Assembly: GCF_004217285.1 (NCBI RefSeq)
Contig: NZ_SHKS01000001.1
Coordinates: 1,123,195 to 1,187,194, forward strand
Direction: 5' to 3'
DNA: 64,000 bases
From: Streptomyces sp. BK239
GTDB lineage: Bacteria > Actinomycetota > Actinomycetes > Streptomycetales > Streptomycetaceae
The first letter of the stretch is position 1. Every line of letters starts with the position of its first letter. The translations under genes were made by a program, and so were the position numbers. The notes beneath the pieces are model-generated. The model saw only the letters and a list, made by a program, of their open reading frames with translations. It ran no database searches and had not been told where the DNA came from. Below, one piece after another: positions 9,241 through 19,706 of this stretch.

Positions 9241-10518
9241 CTACGGCCGCCGGGCCGTGCCCCGCGTGAACAGCGCAAGCGCGGCCAGCGGGAGGAGGAG
9301 GCACGCTGCCGCGAGGTTCAGCCATCCGTAGCTCGCCCGGGCGACCACCAGGCCGGCGACCGCTCCGCCGACGCCCGCCGAGGCGTTCATGACGAGGTCG
9401 GACAAGCCCTGTGCGGCGGCCCGCGCGGGCTGCGGCACGGCGTCGGTGAGCAGCGCCGATCCGGACACCAGCCCGGCCGACCAGCCCAGGCCGAGCACGA
9501 AGAGCCCCGCGGCGGTCTGCCCCTGGCTGCCGCCCGCCGTGCCGGACAGGAACAGCGCGCAGGCCAGCAGCCCGGCCGCGAGCCCCGTGACGGACAGCCG
9601 CCCCACCCGGTCAGCCAGCCGCCCCATCAGCGGGGAGAACGCGTACATGCCCGCGATGTGCACGCTGATGACCAGCCCGATCAGATCGATGCCGGCACCG
9701 TGGTGGGCGAGGGCGACCGGAGTCATCGACATGACCGACACCATCGCCGTGTGGGACACGGCGACCGTCACCAGCGCGAGCCGCGCGAGGGGCGAGGCGG
9801 CCACCGCGGACAGCCCCGCGCGCAGGGAACGGGCCTCGGCCGACCGCTCCTCCTCGGGCGCTAGCGCGCGTGCCGTCAGCAGGGGGTCCGGGCGCAGCAG
9901 GACGCCGATCACCACCGCCGAGACCAGGAAGATCCCGGCCGCCCACAGGAACGGTCCCGCCGCCGCGGGTATCCCCAGGGCGGAGACGCTGCGGCCGGCG
10001 GGCGCGGCGATGTTCGGGCCCAGGACCGCGCCGACGGTGGTCGCCCACACGACGAGCGAGATGGCCCGGGCCCGCCGGTCCGGCTCCGCCAGGTCGGCGG
10101 CCGCGTACCGGGCCTGGAGGTTCGCCGCCGACGCCGCACCGAAGGCGGCCATCCCGCACAGCAGCAGCGGGAAGCTCCCGATCCGGGCCGCCAGGACGAC
10201 GAGACCGCCGCCCAGCGCGCCCACCAGATAGGCCAGCACCAGCCCCGGCCTGCGGCCCCTCGCGGTCATCAGCGCGGCCAGCGGCACCGACAGCACGGCC
10301 GTGCCGGCGACGGTCGAGGTGGCCGCGAGCCCGGACAGCGCGTCGGTGCCGCTCACCTCCTGGGCCAGCACGGCGGACAGCGCGATGCCGGTGGCGACGC
10401 CCAGCCCGCCGAGGATCTGACCGGCGACCAGCACCGCGGTCGTGCGGCGCCGCAGCGCGGGCAGCAGCTCCGCGCTGACGGCCGGGACGGTCCCCTCCAC
10501 AGCGGTCACGACGTCCAC
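9241..10518 (-). CDS. MFS transporter (12-TM, DHA1-like)
   Basis: A 425-residue integral membrane protein with about 12 hydrophobic segments in two six-helix halves. The loop 2-3 signature is degenerate (LAALMTARGRRPGLVLAYLVG near residue 85), and a second-half equivalent reads LMGRLADRVGRLSVTG near 305. The N-terminal cytoplasmic stretch is about 28 residues. GTG 10518 is the longest start; GTG at 10506 or 10500 are alternatives, and no strong ribosome site separates them. Substrate unknown; general drug/metabolite efflux is the family norm. Confidence 0.85.
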   Translation of the reverse strand: MDVVTAVEGTVPAVSAELLPALRRRTTAVLVAGQILGGLGVATGIALSAVLAQEVSGTDALSGLAATSTVAGTAVLSVPLAALMTARGRRPGLVLAYLVGALGGGLVVLAARIGSFPLLLCGMAAFGAASAANLQARYAAADLAEPDRRARAISLVVWATTVGAVLGPNIAAPAGRSVSALGIPAAAGPFLWAAGIFLVSAVVIGVLLRPDPLLTARALAPEEERSAEARSLRAGLSAVAASPLARLALVTVAVSHTAMVSVMSMTPVALAHHGAGIDLIGLVISVHIAGMYAFSPLMGRLADRVGRLSVTGLAAGLLACALFLSGTAGGSQGQTAAGLFVLGLGWSAGLVSGSALLTDAVPQPARAAAQGLSDLVMNASAGVGGAVAGLVVARASYGWLNLAAACLLLPLAALALFTRGTARRP

Positions 10519-10640
10519 CCGGCCCGGCGGAGGCGGTCGCTGGACGGCGCCGGCCCCTGGCCGGGCGGATACGCGTGCGTGTCATGAATGGTCACTGGCG
10601 CAGTGTCCCCCTTGCCTTCCTTCCCGCCCATCCCGCGGCC

Positions 10641-11195
10641 TCAGAACAGCGGCTCGGGCAGCACCCCCTCCAGCGCGAGCAGCTTGCGCTTGGCCTCCAG
10701 TCCGCCCCCGAACCCGCCGATCCCGCCGTCGCTCTCCACGACCCGGTGACAGGGCACCACCACGGGAAGGGGGTTGGCGCCCATCGCCAGCCCCACCGCC
10801 TGCGCGGCCCCCGGCTGCCCCACCCGTCTCGCCAGCTCGCCGTATCCCACCACAGCTCCGTACGGCACGCCGGCGGCCAGCTCGCGCAGCACCTGCCGGT
10901 GGAAGCCGGAGATCAACGACCAGTCCAGCGGCAGCTCGAAGTCCTTGCGCGCCCCCGCGAAGTAGGCCTCCACCTGAGATGCCGCCTCCGCCAGCAGGGG
11001 GGAGGAGGGCGCCTCGACGGGCTTCGCGCCCAGCCGGTCCGCGAGACGGCCGAGCGCCCGGTCCCGCACCGCGTCGGCGGCGTGGAAGATGACGTTGACC
11101 AGCCCCTCGTCGGTCGCGGCCAGCAGCAGCGGGCCGATGCGGGTGCCGACGACGGTCCACACGACGCGCTGCTCGATCTGCTCCTGGCTGTCCAT
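10641..11195 (-). CDS. ogt: Methylated-DNA--protein-cysteine S-methyltransferase
   Basis: A 184-residue DNA alkyltransferase that transfers methyl groups from O6-methylguanine to its own Cys. The active-site PCHRVV is preceded by GLAMGANPLPVVV (about residues 130-150), the helix-turn-helix with arginine finger is VPYGAVVGYGELARRVGQPGAAQAVG (about 105-130), and the closing GGFGGGLEAKRKLLALEG is present. The ATG lies only six bases after the -10 box of a DNA-damage promoter (11202-11224), so its mRNA is probably leaderless. That same promoter type serves uvrB and uvrA in this window. Confidence 0.95.
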   Translation of the reverse strand: MDSQEQIEQRVVWTVVGTRIGPLLLAATDEGLVNVIFHAADAVRDRALGRLADRLGAKPVEAPSSPLLAEAASQVEAYFAGARKDFELPLDWSLISGFHRQVLRELAAGVPYGAVVGYGELARRVGQPGAAQAVGLAMGANPLPVVVPCHRVVESDGGIGGFGGGLEAKRKLLALEGVLPEPLF

Positions 11196-11201
11196 GCGCC
11201 C

Positions 11202-11224
11202 ACCGTACGACCCGCCACTGACAA
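11202..11224 (-). promoter_or_regulatory. RecA-NDp/PafBC-type DNA-damage promoter of ogt
   Basis: On the minus strand, TTGTCAGTG (11224-11216), an 8-bp spacer, then TACGGT (11207-11202). This is a perfect match to the LexA-independent damage promoter consensus TTGTCRGTG-N8-TAnnnT known in mycobacteria and streptomycetes. The -10 box ends six bases before the ogt ATG. Confidence 0.9.
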
Positions 11225-11257
11225 CGCACCCCGGGCGATCGGCCCCGGGGGTGGGCC

Positions 11258-12127
11258 TCAGGGAGAGGCCAGCGCCTGCCGCACCACGTCGGGCTTGTCG
11301 GTGATGAGGCCGTCGACGCCGTAGCCGGCCACGCTGCGGGCGAGGGCGGCGTCGTCGACGGTCCAGACGAAGATCCTCAACGGCCTGCCGTGCGGTCCGG
11401 CCGTCGCGTGCACGGCGGCGACGTAATCCGGCGAGAGGGAGACGTGCGAGGGGTTGACCAGGTCGGCGAAGCGCGCGCAGTCCGGCAGGTCCTTCACGGC
11501 CGGTCGGCCGAGCAGCCCGGTCGTCACCGCCGGGTCGAGGTCGTGGACGGCACGGAGACTGTCCGCGCTGAAGCTCTGCACGATCAGCCGGCCGCGCAGG
11601 TGCCGCCGGTCGAGCCAGCCCTCGTCGCCGAGCACCTTGAGGGTCTGCTGTTCGATCCCCGGATACAGCTCCGGGTTCTTGATCTCCAGGAGCAGCTTCT
11701 GGTGGTGGCGCTCCACGCGGCGGACGTACTGCGTCAGAGTCGGCACGCGCGTGCCCGCGTACGAGGGCGCGAACCAGCCGCCCGCGTCGAGCCGCGCGAT
11801 CTCGGCCGCCGTGAAGTCCTTCACCTTCCAGGGGGAGCGCCCGGGAAAGACCTCCTCGACGTCGGTGGTCCGGCTCAGGCTCTCGTCGTGGACGACGACG
11901 AGCTCACCGTCCTTGGTGCGCTGCACGTCGTTCTCCACCCACGCCACGCCCAGCCCGGCCGCCGCGTCGACGGCGGCGAGGGTGTTCTCCGGGGCCCGGG
12001 CGGACGCCCCCCGGTGGGCGATCAGGGCGGGCCGGACGCCGGCGGCCGCGGGGGCGTCGACGACGGGGAGCAGGAGGGCGACGGCGCCCAGGAGCGCGGT
12101 GGCCGGGGCGACTGCGCGCGCGTGCAT
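11258..12127 (-). CDS. Secreted glycerophosphodiester phosphodiesterase
   Basis: A 289-residue protein with a hydrophobic N-terminal export segment (ALLGAVALLLPVVDAPAAAG, about 10-29) ending in an Ala-x-Ala-like site. The GDPD core follows: LIAHRGASARAPENT (catalytic HR and Glu), VENDVQRTKDGELVVVHDESLSRTT (metal Glu/Asp and catalytic His), LLLEIKNPEL, and the C-terminal FVWTVDDAALARSVAGYGVDGLITDKPD. It hydrolyses glycerophosphodiesters to glycerol 3-phosphate and alcohol outside the membrane. GAGGAG lies seven bases before the ATG. A C/G-rich imperfect hairpin at about 11227-11253 could terminate its transcript. No clear PHO box was seen. Confidence 0.92.
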   Translation of the reverse strand: MHARAVAPATALLGAVALLLPVVDAPAAAGVRPALIAHRGASARAPENTLAAVDAAAGLGVAWVENDVQRTKDGELVVVHDESLSRTTDVEEVFPGRSPWKVKDFTAAEIARLDAGGWFAPSYAGTRVPTLTQYVRRVERHHQKLLLEIKNPELYPGIEQQTLKVLGDEGWLDRRHLRGRLIVQSFSADSLRAVHDLDPAVTTGLLGRPAVKDLPDCARFADLVNPSHVSLSPDYVAAVHATAGPHGRPLRIFVWTVDDAALARSVAGYGVDGLITDKPDVVRQALASP

Positions 12128-12403
12128 TGCGGACTCCTCGCATCAAGCTGTCACGTTCAGCACCACTGTGGCAGCGGAGAGTCATCGGCGGCGGCGGTTC
12201 AGGATGCCCGCAGAAGGGAAAACGGCGTCCTGGCCCGCTCACCAGGGCCGCACAAGTGGGGCGAGGACGTGATTCTTTGCCGGAAAATCGTTCGACCATT
12301 GCGGTGGGGGTCATACTTTCTGCGTCATCCCCGGCCGCTCGCGCGGATCTGGGAAGAGGCGCGCTTCAGGAAGTCCAGCAACAGGGCGGAAGGGCAACCG
12401 CGC

Positions 12404-13273
12404 ATGCACGGCACGGTCGACGGATTCAGCTACGGACTCGTCACACCGCTGGTGGCCTACCTCATGGCCTGCCTCGGCGGTGCGCTCGGCCTGCGCTGCA
12501 CGACCAGAGCCCTGCTCGTGACCCAGTCCTGGCGCCCCGGGTGGCTCGCCCTGGGTGCGGCGGCGATCGGCTCCGGCATCTGGACCATGCACTTCATCGC
12601 CATGATGGGCTTCTCGGTGGCGGGCGCCCCCATCCACTACGACAAGCCGATGACCTACGCCAGCCTGGGCGTCGCGATCATCATGGTGGGCGTCGGGATC
12701 TTCATCGTCGGCTACCGGGGCGCGACCGGGACCGCGCTGTTCACCGGCGGCACCATCACCGGACTGGGCATCGCCTCCATGCACTACCTGGGCATGGCGG
12801 GGATGCGCTTCAACGGCCGGTTCGAGTACAACACGCTGACCGTGGCGCTCTCCGTCGCCATAGCCATGGCCGCCGCCACCGCCGCCCTGTGGGCCGCCGG
12901 ACAGGTCAGGGGCTTCCTGTGGAGCGTCGGCGCGAGCCTCGTCATGGGACTGGCCGTGACCGGCATGCACTACACCGGCATGGCCGCCCTCAGCGTCCAC
13001 CTGCACACCGCCGGCGCGCCCGCTCAGGGCGACTCACCGGCCGGCCTGCTCGCGCCGATGCTGATCGGCCCCCTCGCCTTCCTCTGCCTCGCGGGAGTCG
13101 TCGTGATGTTCGACCCGCTGATGGTCATGGGCAGGCCCGACCGGGCGCCGGAGCGGACCGGGCGCGGCGCCCCCGTCCGCCCCGCGCACCCGGTGCACAC
13201 CGCCCAGCGGCCCCCGCAGCGCCCCCGCCGCAAGGTGGCCGCCCACGAGTCCCGGACCCCGCAGAACCGCTGA
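12404..13273 (+). CDS. MHYT-domain membrane sensor protein
   Basis: A 289-residue protein with seven predicted helices over residues 8-245. Three repeats of the MHYT signature are visible: [11 protein letters not shown] (about 64), [11 protein letters not shown] (about 126) and [11 protein letters not shown] (about 187). In this family the Met/His residues are proposed to bind copper and sense O2, CO or NO near the outer membrane face. MHYT domains elsewhere are often fused to GGDEF/EAL or kinase modules; here the C-terminus is only a basic Pro/Arg tail of about 45 residues, so no output domain is present. Start ATG 12404 follows GGAAGGG. uvrB begins 40 bp downstream. Confidence 0.87.
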   Translation: MHGTVDGFSYGLVTPLVAYLMACLGGALGLRCTTRALLVTQSWRPGWLALGAAAIGSGIWTMHFIAMMGFSVAGAPIHYDKPMTYASLGVAIIMVGVGIFIVGYRGATGTALFTGGTITGLGIASMHYLGMAGMRFNGRFEYNTLTVALSVAIAMAAATAALWAAGQVRGFLWSVGASLVMGLAVTGMHYTGMAALSVHLHTAGAPAQGDSPAGLLAPMLIGPLAFLCLAGVVVMFDPLMVMGRPDRAPERTGRGAPVRPAHPVHTAQRPPQRPRRKVAAHESRTPQNR

Positions 13274-13283
13274 TCGGGCCCCG

Positions 13284-13306
13284 TTGTCAGTGCCGGGTCG
13301 TACGGT
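13284..13306 (+). promoter_or_regulatory. RecA-NDp/PafBC-type DNA-damage promoter of uvrB
   Basis: TTGTCAGTG (13284-13292), 8-bp spacer, TACGGT (13301-13306): a perfect consensus match, nearly identical to the ogt promoter including the spacer CGGGTCG. The -10 box ends seven bases before the uvrB ATG. Confidence 0.9.
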
Positions 13307-13313
13307 GGATGGC

Positions 13314-15461
<2,148 letters not shown>

Positions 15462-15552
15462 GCGGCCGAAGAGGCCGAAGAGGTCTGGGCGGCCGCGCCA
15501 CGGCACGCGCTGTGTTGCAAGAACGACACAAAGTCCGGGCGTGGGTACGGGA

Positions 15553-15575
15553 CTGTCAGTGCCCTTGCGTAGGGT
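15553..15575 (+). promoter_or_regulatory. RecA-NDp/PafBC-like promoter upstream of terD
   Basis: CTGTCAGTG (15553-15561), 8-bp spacer, TAGGGT (15570-15575). It differs from the TTGTCRGTG-N8-TAnnnT consensus only at the first base. It lies 56 bp before the terD start, leaving room for an ordinary leader with GAGAGGGG. Confidence 0.7.
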
Positions 15576-15631
15576 TTTCGTCAACCGCGGGGTCCGCGGC
15601 AACAGGGGACAGCCGAGAGGGGAATCAGCGC

Positions 15632-16210
15632 GTGACCGTCAACATGACCAAGGGTCAGGCCATCAGTCTTCAGAAGAACGACGGGGGCAGCCTGACCGCG
15701 GTGCGCATGGGTCTCGGATGGCAGGCCGCCCCTCGGCGCGGCCTGTTCGGCTCCCGCACCCGGGAGATCGACCTCGACGCCTCCGCCGTCCTCTTCGCGG
15801 ACAAGCAGCCGGTCGACGTCGTCTTCTTCCGCCACCTGGTGAGCGACGACGGCTCCGTCCGGCACACCGGCGACAACCTCGTCGGCGGAGTGGGCCAGGG
15901 CGGCGACGACGAGGCGATCCTCGTCGACCTGTCCCGCGTGCCGGTCCACATCGACCAGATCGTCTTCACGGTGAACTCCTTCACCGGCCAGACGTTCCAG
16001 GAGGTGCAGAACGCGTTCTGCCGTCTGGTCGACGAGACCAACGGCCAGGAGCTGGCCCGCTACACGCTCGCGGGCGGCGGCGCCTACACGGCCCAGATCA
16101 TGGCGAAGGTGCACCGGGTGGGCTCGGGCTGGAACATGACGGCCCTCGGCACGCCGGCCAACGGCCGTACCTTCCAGGACCTGATGCCCGCGATCCTCCC
16201 GGCGCTGTAG
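15632..16210 (+). CDS. terD: TerD-family tellurium/stress resistance protein
   Basis: A 192-residue TerD-domain protein spanning the full family length. The signature acidic Ca2+-binding region is visible: REIDLDASAVLF (about 43-54), SVRHTGDNLVGGVGQGGDDEAILVDL (about 75-100), with VDEIVF-like strand HIDQIVFTVNSF at 107-118 and DETNGQELARY near 133. TerD proteins are cytoplasmic, Ca2+-binding and act in phage, tellurite and envelope/DNA stress responses. GTG 15632 has GAGAGGGG upstream. It heads a probable cluster with the fused TerD protein (75 bp downstream) and terC. The damage-type promoter links it to uvrB. Confidence 0.93.
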   Translation: MTVNMTKGQAISLQKNDGGSLTAVRMGLGWQAAPRRGLFGSRTREIDLDASAVLFADKQPVDVVFFRHLVSDDGSVRHTGDNLVGGVGQGGDDEAILVDLSRVPVHIDQIVFTVNSFTGQTFQEVQNAFCRLVDETNGQELARYTLAGGGAYTAQIMAKVHRVGSGWNMTALGTPANGRTFQDLMPAILPAL

Positions 16211-16285
16211 GGCACGGGCCTGGCGGCACACGACAACACCACACACGACCGACGCGATCGACGCGACGCAGGGGGACGACAGGCG

Positions 16286-18316
16286 ATGACGGCCGAGCTG
16301 GTGCGGGGACAGAACCACCCGCTTGTCGAGGTCCGCCTCGAGATCAGGGTCTCGGCCGGCACGCCGATCGTGGCGGGGGCCACGCTCGGCGACGAGAACG
16401 GCACGGTGCACGGAGTGGAATGGGTGGCCCACCCGGGCTCGCCCCTCCTGCCCGGCGTCGAGGTCTCCCGCCAGGCCGCCGCCGAGCACCGCCTCGCCGT
16501 CGACCTGGACGCCGTCGCCGAGGCCGTGCACCGCGTCGGAGTGCTGCTCGCCCTGCCCACCGGCATCGCGGGGCCCACGAGCTTCGGCTCCGTCCCGGCC
16601 CCCTTCGTCGCGGTCACCGGCCTCGACGGAACAGAGGTCGCCAGCTACACCATCACCGGCCTGACCGCGGAGTCCGCCGTCGTCGCCCTGGAGCTCTACC
16701 GGCGCCAGGGCGCCTGGAAGGTGCGGGCCATCGGCCAGGGTTACGCGGGCGGTCTCGCCGAACTCCTCGCCGACCAGGGCCTGCCGCAGGCCCGGCAGCT
16801 CGCGGCCGGCATCTTCAAGGCGGTGGAGCAGGGCATGGCCCGCTCGGTGCCCGCCCCGCCCCCGCTCCCGTCCGACGGCGGCCGTTCCCGGCAGCCGGCC
16901 GGCCCCGCGCCCGGACCCGACCAGAGCGACGCTTCCCACAACGGGCAGCACCCCCAGGGCAACCCCGGCCCCTACGGCGGGCCGCCCCCGAGCGGTCCGC
17001 ACGGCACGCAGCCCGCGCAGACCCCCGCCGAACCACCGGCCGACTACGTCACGGCCCCCGCACCCACGAACACGCCGCCGCAGACGCCTGCCGGCGGCCC
17101 GATCAACTACAGCCACCCGCGCCGGCAGAACACCGCCCCGCCGCCACCGCCCACCGCGCCCCCGGCCCAGCCCGGGCAGCCCGCCCAGCCCGTCGCGGGC
17201 GACGCCACCGGCTGGTCGATGGAGGAGAGGCTCTACAACCAGGTGTGGGGCATGTTCGAGGACCTGGCCCGCACCACGGCCGCCTATCGCAGCGCCGTCG
17301 ACTTCGCCGACACGCGTATGGAGAAGGAGCTCGACGAGGTCCTGTCCGACCCGCGCAGCAGGATCGGCGGACAGGGCGACGCCGCCCGGGAGACGGCACG
17401 CGCCAAGCACAGCCAACTCGTCGACCAGGCGCGTCAGGTGCTGGACCGCGACCTCGCCCAGCTCGCCGCCGAGGCGGACGTGGTGGAACCGGCGCTGCCG
17501 CCGGCCTACGCGCGCTGGGACAACCCGGTCTGGCACGCCTACCGCGTCCCCATGGAGATGCCCATGGCCCTGCGCCTGGGCGACCTCCACCTGCCCGAGA
17601 GCGACGGGCTGCGCATACCGATGCTGATCCGCCTGCCGCTGGAACGGGGCCTGTGGATCGACAGCGGGCGGACGGGGTCGGTCGACGGCACGTTCTTCGA
17701 CTCCCACGAACTGCGCCGCCTCGCCCTGGATTCGGCCGTCGCGCACACGGCACGGCTGCTGGCGGTGCACCCTGCGGACGAGTTCACCGTGCACGTCATC
17801 GATCCGGCCGGGTCGGGCGCGCAGAGCCTGGCGCCGCTGGTGCGGGCCGGTGTGCTCGCCGGTCCGCCCGCGGTCGGCGCGGCCGGTGTGACGGACGTGC
17901 TCGCCCGTCTCACCCAGCGTGTCGACTTGGTGCAGATGGCGGTGCGCGGTGGTGCGGCCGACTCGCTTCCGCCCGGCTTCGACACCTCCCAGCAGCTCCT
18001 GGTGGTCAACGACTTCCCGCACGGCTTCGACGACCGGGCCGTCAACCAGCTGCGCTATCTCGCGGACGAGGGACCGGCCGTCGGCGTCCACCTGATGATG
18101 GTCGCCGACCGGGAGGACGCCGCCGGTTACGGACCGTTGCTGGACCCGCTGTGGCGCGGGCTGATGCGTCTGACGCCGGTGCCCGACGACCACCTCGCCG
18201 ACCCCTGGGTCGGGCATGCCTGGACCTACGAGCCGACGCTGACGCCGCCCGGCAGCCGGGTGCTCGACACGGTGCTGGCACAGGTCGCCCAGGCCCGCGG
18301 GCAACGGGATCTGTAA
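16286..18316 (+). CDS. TerD-domain protein fused to a degenerate FtsK/HerA-like ATPase domain
   Basis: A 676-residue protein in three parts. Residues 1-188 are TerD/TerA-like (VEVRLEIRVSAG..., IAGPTSFGSVPAPFVAVTGLDG, AVVALELYRRQGAWKVRAIGQGY). Residues 189-310 are a Pro/Gly/Gln-rich linker. Residues 312-676 hold a helical segment, then a domain laid out like FtsK/SpoIIIE: RGLWIDSGRTGSVDG at about 453-467 where Walker A should be, FTVHVIDPAGSGAQSLAPL near 505, QQLLVVNDFPHGF near 572 where Walker B should be, and VGVHLMMVADREDA near 600. The Walker A Lys and Walker B Asp-Glu are replaced, so ATP hydrolysis is unlikely. Probably a scaffold in a Ter-type membrane-linked stress complex; the fold assignment is my inference. 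Confidence 0.72.
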   Translation: MTAELVRGQNHPLVEVRLEIRVSAGTPIVAGATLGDENGTVHGVEWVAHPGSPLLPGVEVSRQAAAEHRLAVDLDAVAEAVHRVGVLLALPTGIAGPTSFGSVPAPFVAVTGLDGTEVASYTITGLTAESAVVALELYRRQGAWKVRAIGQGYAGGLAELLADQGLPQARQLAAGIFKAVEQGMARSVPAPPPLPSDGGRSRQPAGPAPGPDQSDASHNGQHPQGNPGPYGGPPPSGPHGTQPAQTPAEPPADYVTAPAPTNTPPQTPAGGPINYSHPRRQNTAPPPPPTAPPAQPGQPAQPVAGDATGWSMEERLYNQVWGMFEDLARTTAAYRSAVDFADTRMEKELDEVLSDPRSRIGGQGDAARETARAKHSQLVDQARQVLDRDLAQLAAEADVVEPALPPAYARWDNPVWHAYRVPMEMPMALRLGDLHLPESDGLRIPMLIRLPLERGLWIDSGRTGSVDGTFFDSHELRRLALDSAVAHTARLLAVHPADEFTVHVIDPAGSGAQSLAPLVRAGVLAGPPAVGAAGVTDVLARLTQRVDLVQMAVRGGAADSLPPGFDTSQQLLVVNDFPHGFDDRAVNQLRYLADEGPAVGVHLMMVADREDAAGYGPLLDPLWRGLMRLTPVPDDHLADPWVGHAWTYEPTLTPPGSRVLDTVLAQVAQARGQRDL

Positions 18317-18369
18317 AGCCTGGTAAAGACGCTCTGACCAGCGGATTTGGCCTTTCTTTTGCCAAGCCC

Positions 18370-18399
18370 TTTACCAATCCTTGGTGATTGGGGTACTGT
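18370..18399 (+). promoter_or_regulatory. Probable promoter of the terC leader
   Basis: TTTACC (18370-18375) and TACTGT (18394-18399) with an 18-bp spacer, in a locally AT-rich stretch. Predicted transcription start falls at about 18406, just where the riboswitch-like fold begins. Confidence 0.5.
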
Positions 18400-18408
18400 C
18401 TTTCTCAA

Positions 18409-18580
18409 CGGAGGGGAGTACTCCCTGTCTGCTGCGGCGTTCCCGTCAATACGGATCAGGTCAGATCCCGGGGCGTCGGCCCGTGTGGTCCCACGCGCTC
18501 CTGCGCGCCGGGGCCCGGGGTGGAAGAGACCTCCGGCAGCGCGACGACGCTGTTCACCTGCCGTTACGTACTGCCGGAGG
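18409..18580 (+). promoter_or_regulatory. yybP-ykoY-type (Mn2+) riboswitch leader of terC with alternative Shine-Dalgarno sequestering helix
   Basis: The leader has the landmark pieces of the yybP-ykoY manganese riboswitch: 5' GGAGGGGAGTA (18410-18420), an internal CCGTCAATACGG (18438-18449), and 3' GAAGAGACCTCC (18523-18534). GGAGG (18410-18414) pairs with CCTCC (18530-18534) as helix P1. The 3' P1 strand continues as CCTCCGGCAG (18530-18539), which is the exact reverse complement of CTGCCGGAGG (18571-18580), the terC ribosome site. So ligand-stabilised P1 would free the site and ligand loss would block it. TerC-family genes are the classic target of this riboswitch. Consensus recall is from memory; the pairing is read directly. 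Confidence 0.82.
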
Positions 18581-18584
18581 CGCA

Positions 18585-19586
18585 GTGGATGTTTCAGTGG
18601 GCCTGTGGGTCCTCACCATCGTGGGCTTGGCCGCCCTCATCGCGGTCGACTTCTTCATCGGCCGCAAACCGCACGACGTGTCGCTCAAGGAAGCCGGCAT
18701 CTGGACGATCGTCTGGATCGTCCTCGCCGGACTCTTCGGGCTCGGACTGTTCCTGTTCGGCGGCGGTCAGCCCGCCGGCGAGTTCTTCGCCGGCTTCATC
18801 ACCGAGAAGTCGCTGAGCGTCGACAACCTCTTCGTCTTCGTCCTGATCATGGCGAAGTTCGCGGTCCCGTCGCAGTACCAGCAGCGGGTTCTGCTCATCG
18901 GCGTCCTCATAGCCCTGGTGCTGCGCGCGATCTTCATCGCCGCCGGCGCCGCCATCCTCGCCAGCTTCTCCTGGGTGTTCTACCTCTTCGGCGCCTTCCT
19001 GATCTGGACTGCCTGGAAGCTCATCCAGGAAGCCCGGGCCGACGAGGAGGACGAGGAGTTCGAGGAGAACAAGCTGCTCAAGGCCGTCGAGCGCAAGTTC
19101 GGCGTCGCCGACCGCTACCACGGCACCAAGCTGTGGATCGAGCAGAACGGCAAGCGGGTCATGACCCCCATGCTGGTCGTGATGCTGGCGATCGGCTCCA
19201 CGGACGTCCTGTTCGCGCTGGACTCCATCCCCGCGATCTTCGGCCTGACGCAGGACCCGTACATCGTGTTCACCGCCAACGCGTTCGCGCTGATGGGTCT
19301 GCGCCAGCTGTACTTCCTCATCGGCGGCCTGCTGAAGAAGCTGGTCCACCTCAGCTACGGCCTGTCGATCATCCTTGGCTTCATCGGCGTGAAGCTGGTG
19401 CTGCACGCGCTGCACGAGTCCGGGGTGCACGTCCCCGAGATCAGCATCCCGGTCTCGCTGGGCGTCATCTGCTCCGTCCTGGTCGTCACCACGATCACCA
19501 GCCTGCGGGCGTCGAAGAAGCAGGCGGCGGCCGAGGAGGCTCAGCAGGCGGGCGAAGGCGCCCCGAAGGACAGCGCGGATGTCTGA
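18585..19586 (+). CDS. terC: TerC-family integral membrane protein, probable manganese exporter
   Basis: A 333-residue membrane protein with about nine helices. TerC-family hallmarks are LAALIAVDFFIGRK at the start, FITEKSLSVDNLFVFVLIMAKF (about 64-85) and IGSTDVLFALDSIPAIFGLTQDPYIVFTANAFALMGLRQLYF (about 200-240), with conserved Asp residues inside helices that coordinate metal. Relatives (Alx, YkoY, YceF) export Mn2+ and help metallate exported enzymes. GTG 18585 is preceded by GGAGG four bases upstream, and that site is the switch partner of the riboswitch. An acidic loop (ADEEDEEFEENK) lies near 145. A strong terminator follows. Confidence 0.93.
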   Translation: MDVSVGLWVLTIVGLAALIAVDFFIGRKPHDVSLKEAGIWTIVWIVLAGLFGLGLFLFGGGQPAGEFFAGFITEKSLSVDNLFVFVLIMAKFAVPSQYQQRVLLIGVLIALVLRAIFIAAGAAILASFSWVFYLFGAFLIWTAWKLIQEARADEEDEEFEENKLLKAVERKFGVADRYHGTKLWIEQNGKRVMTPMLVVMLAIGSTDVLFALDSIPAIFGLTQDPYIVFTANAFALMGLRQLYFLIGGLLKKLVHLSYGLSIILGFIGVKLVLHALHESGVHVPEISIPVSLGVICSVLVVTTITSLRASKKQAAAEEAQQAGEGAPKDSADV

Positions 19587-19596
19587 GGCGGCCCTC

Positions 19597-19633
19597 GGGG
19601 GCGGCGCCCGGCATCTCGCCGGGCGCCGCCCCC
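19597..19633 (+). terminator. Strong hairpin after terC
   Basis: Perfect 16-bp stem (19597-19612 with 19618-19633) and 5-base loop, starting 10 bp after the terC stop. A second 9-bp stem (19645-19653 with 19664-19672) follows before chaA. GC-rich stems without a U tract are usual in Streptomyces. Confidence 0.8.
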
Positions 19634-19706
19634 GGCGCCCCACGCTCCGGCCGGCCGTCCCGGCGGCCGGAGTGCGCTGCCCGTACCGCTCTGGGAGCAT
19701 CGCACC

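Noticed and set aside
7814..9325. A 503-residue version of PsuG with a long N-terminal domain
   Set aside because: The extra 200 residues are a translation of the minisatellite; a GTG with GGGAGG at 8722 gives the normal family length.
13284..13313. Upstream TTG start for uvrB (and the same for uvrA at 46887)
   Set aside because: These codons are the first bases of the -35 boxes of the damage promoters, so they lie upstream of the transcription start.
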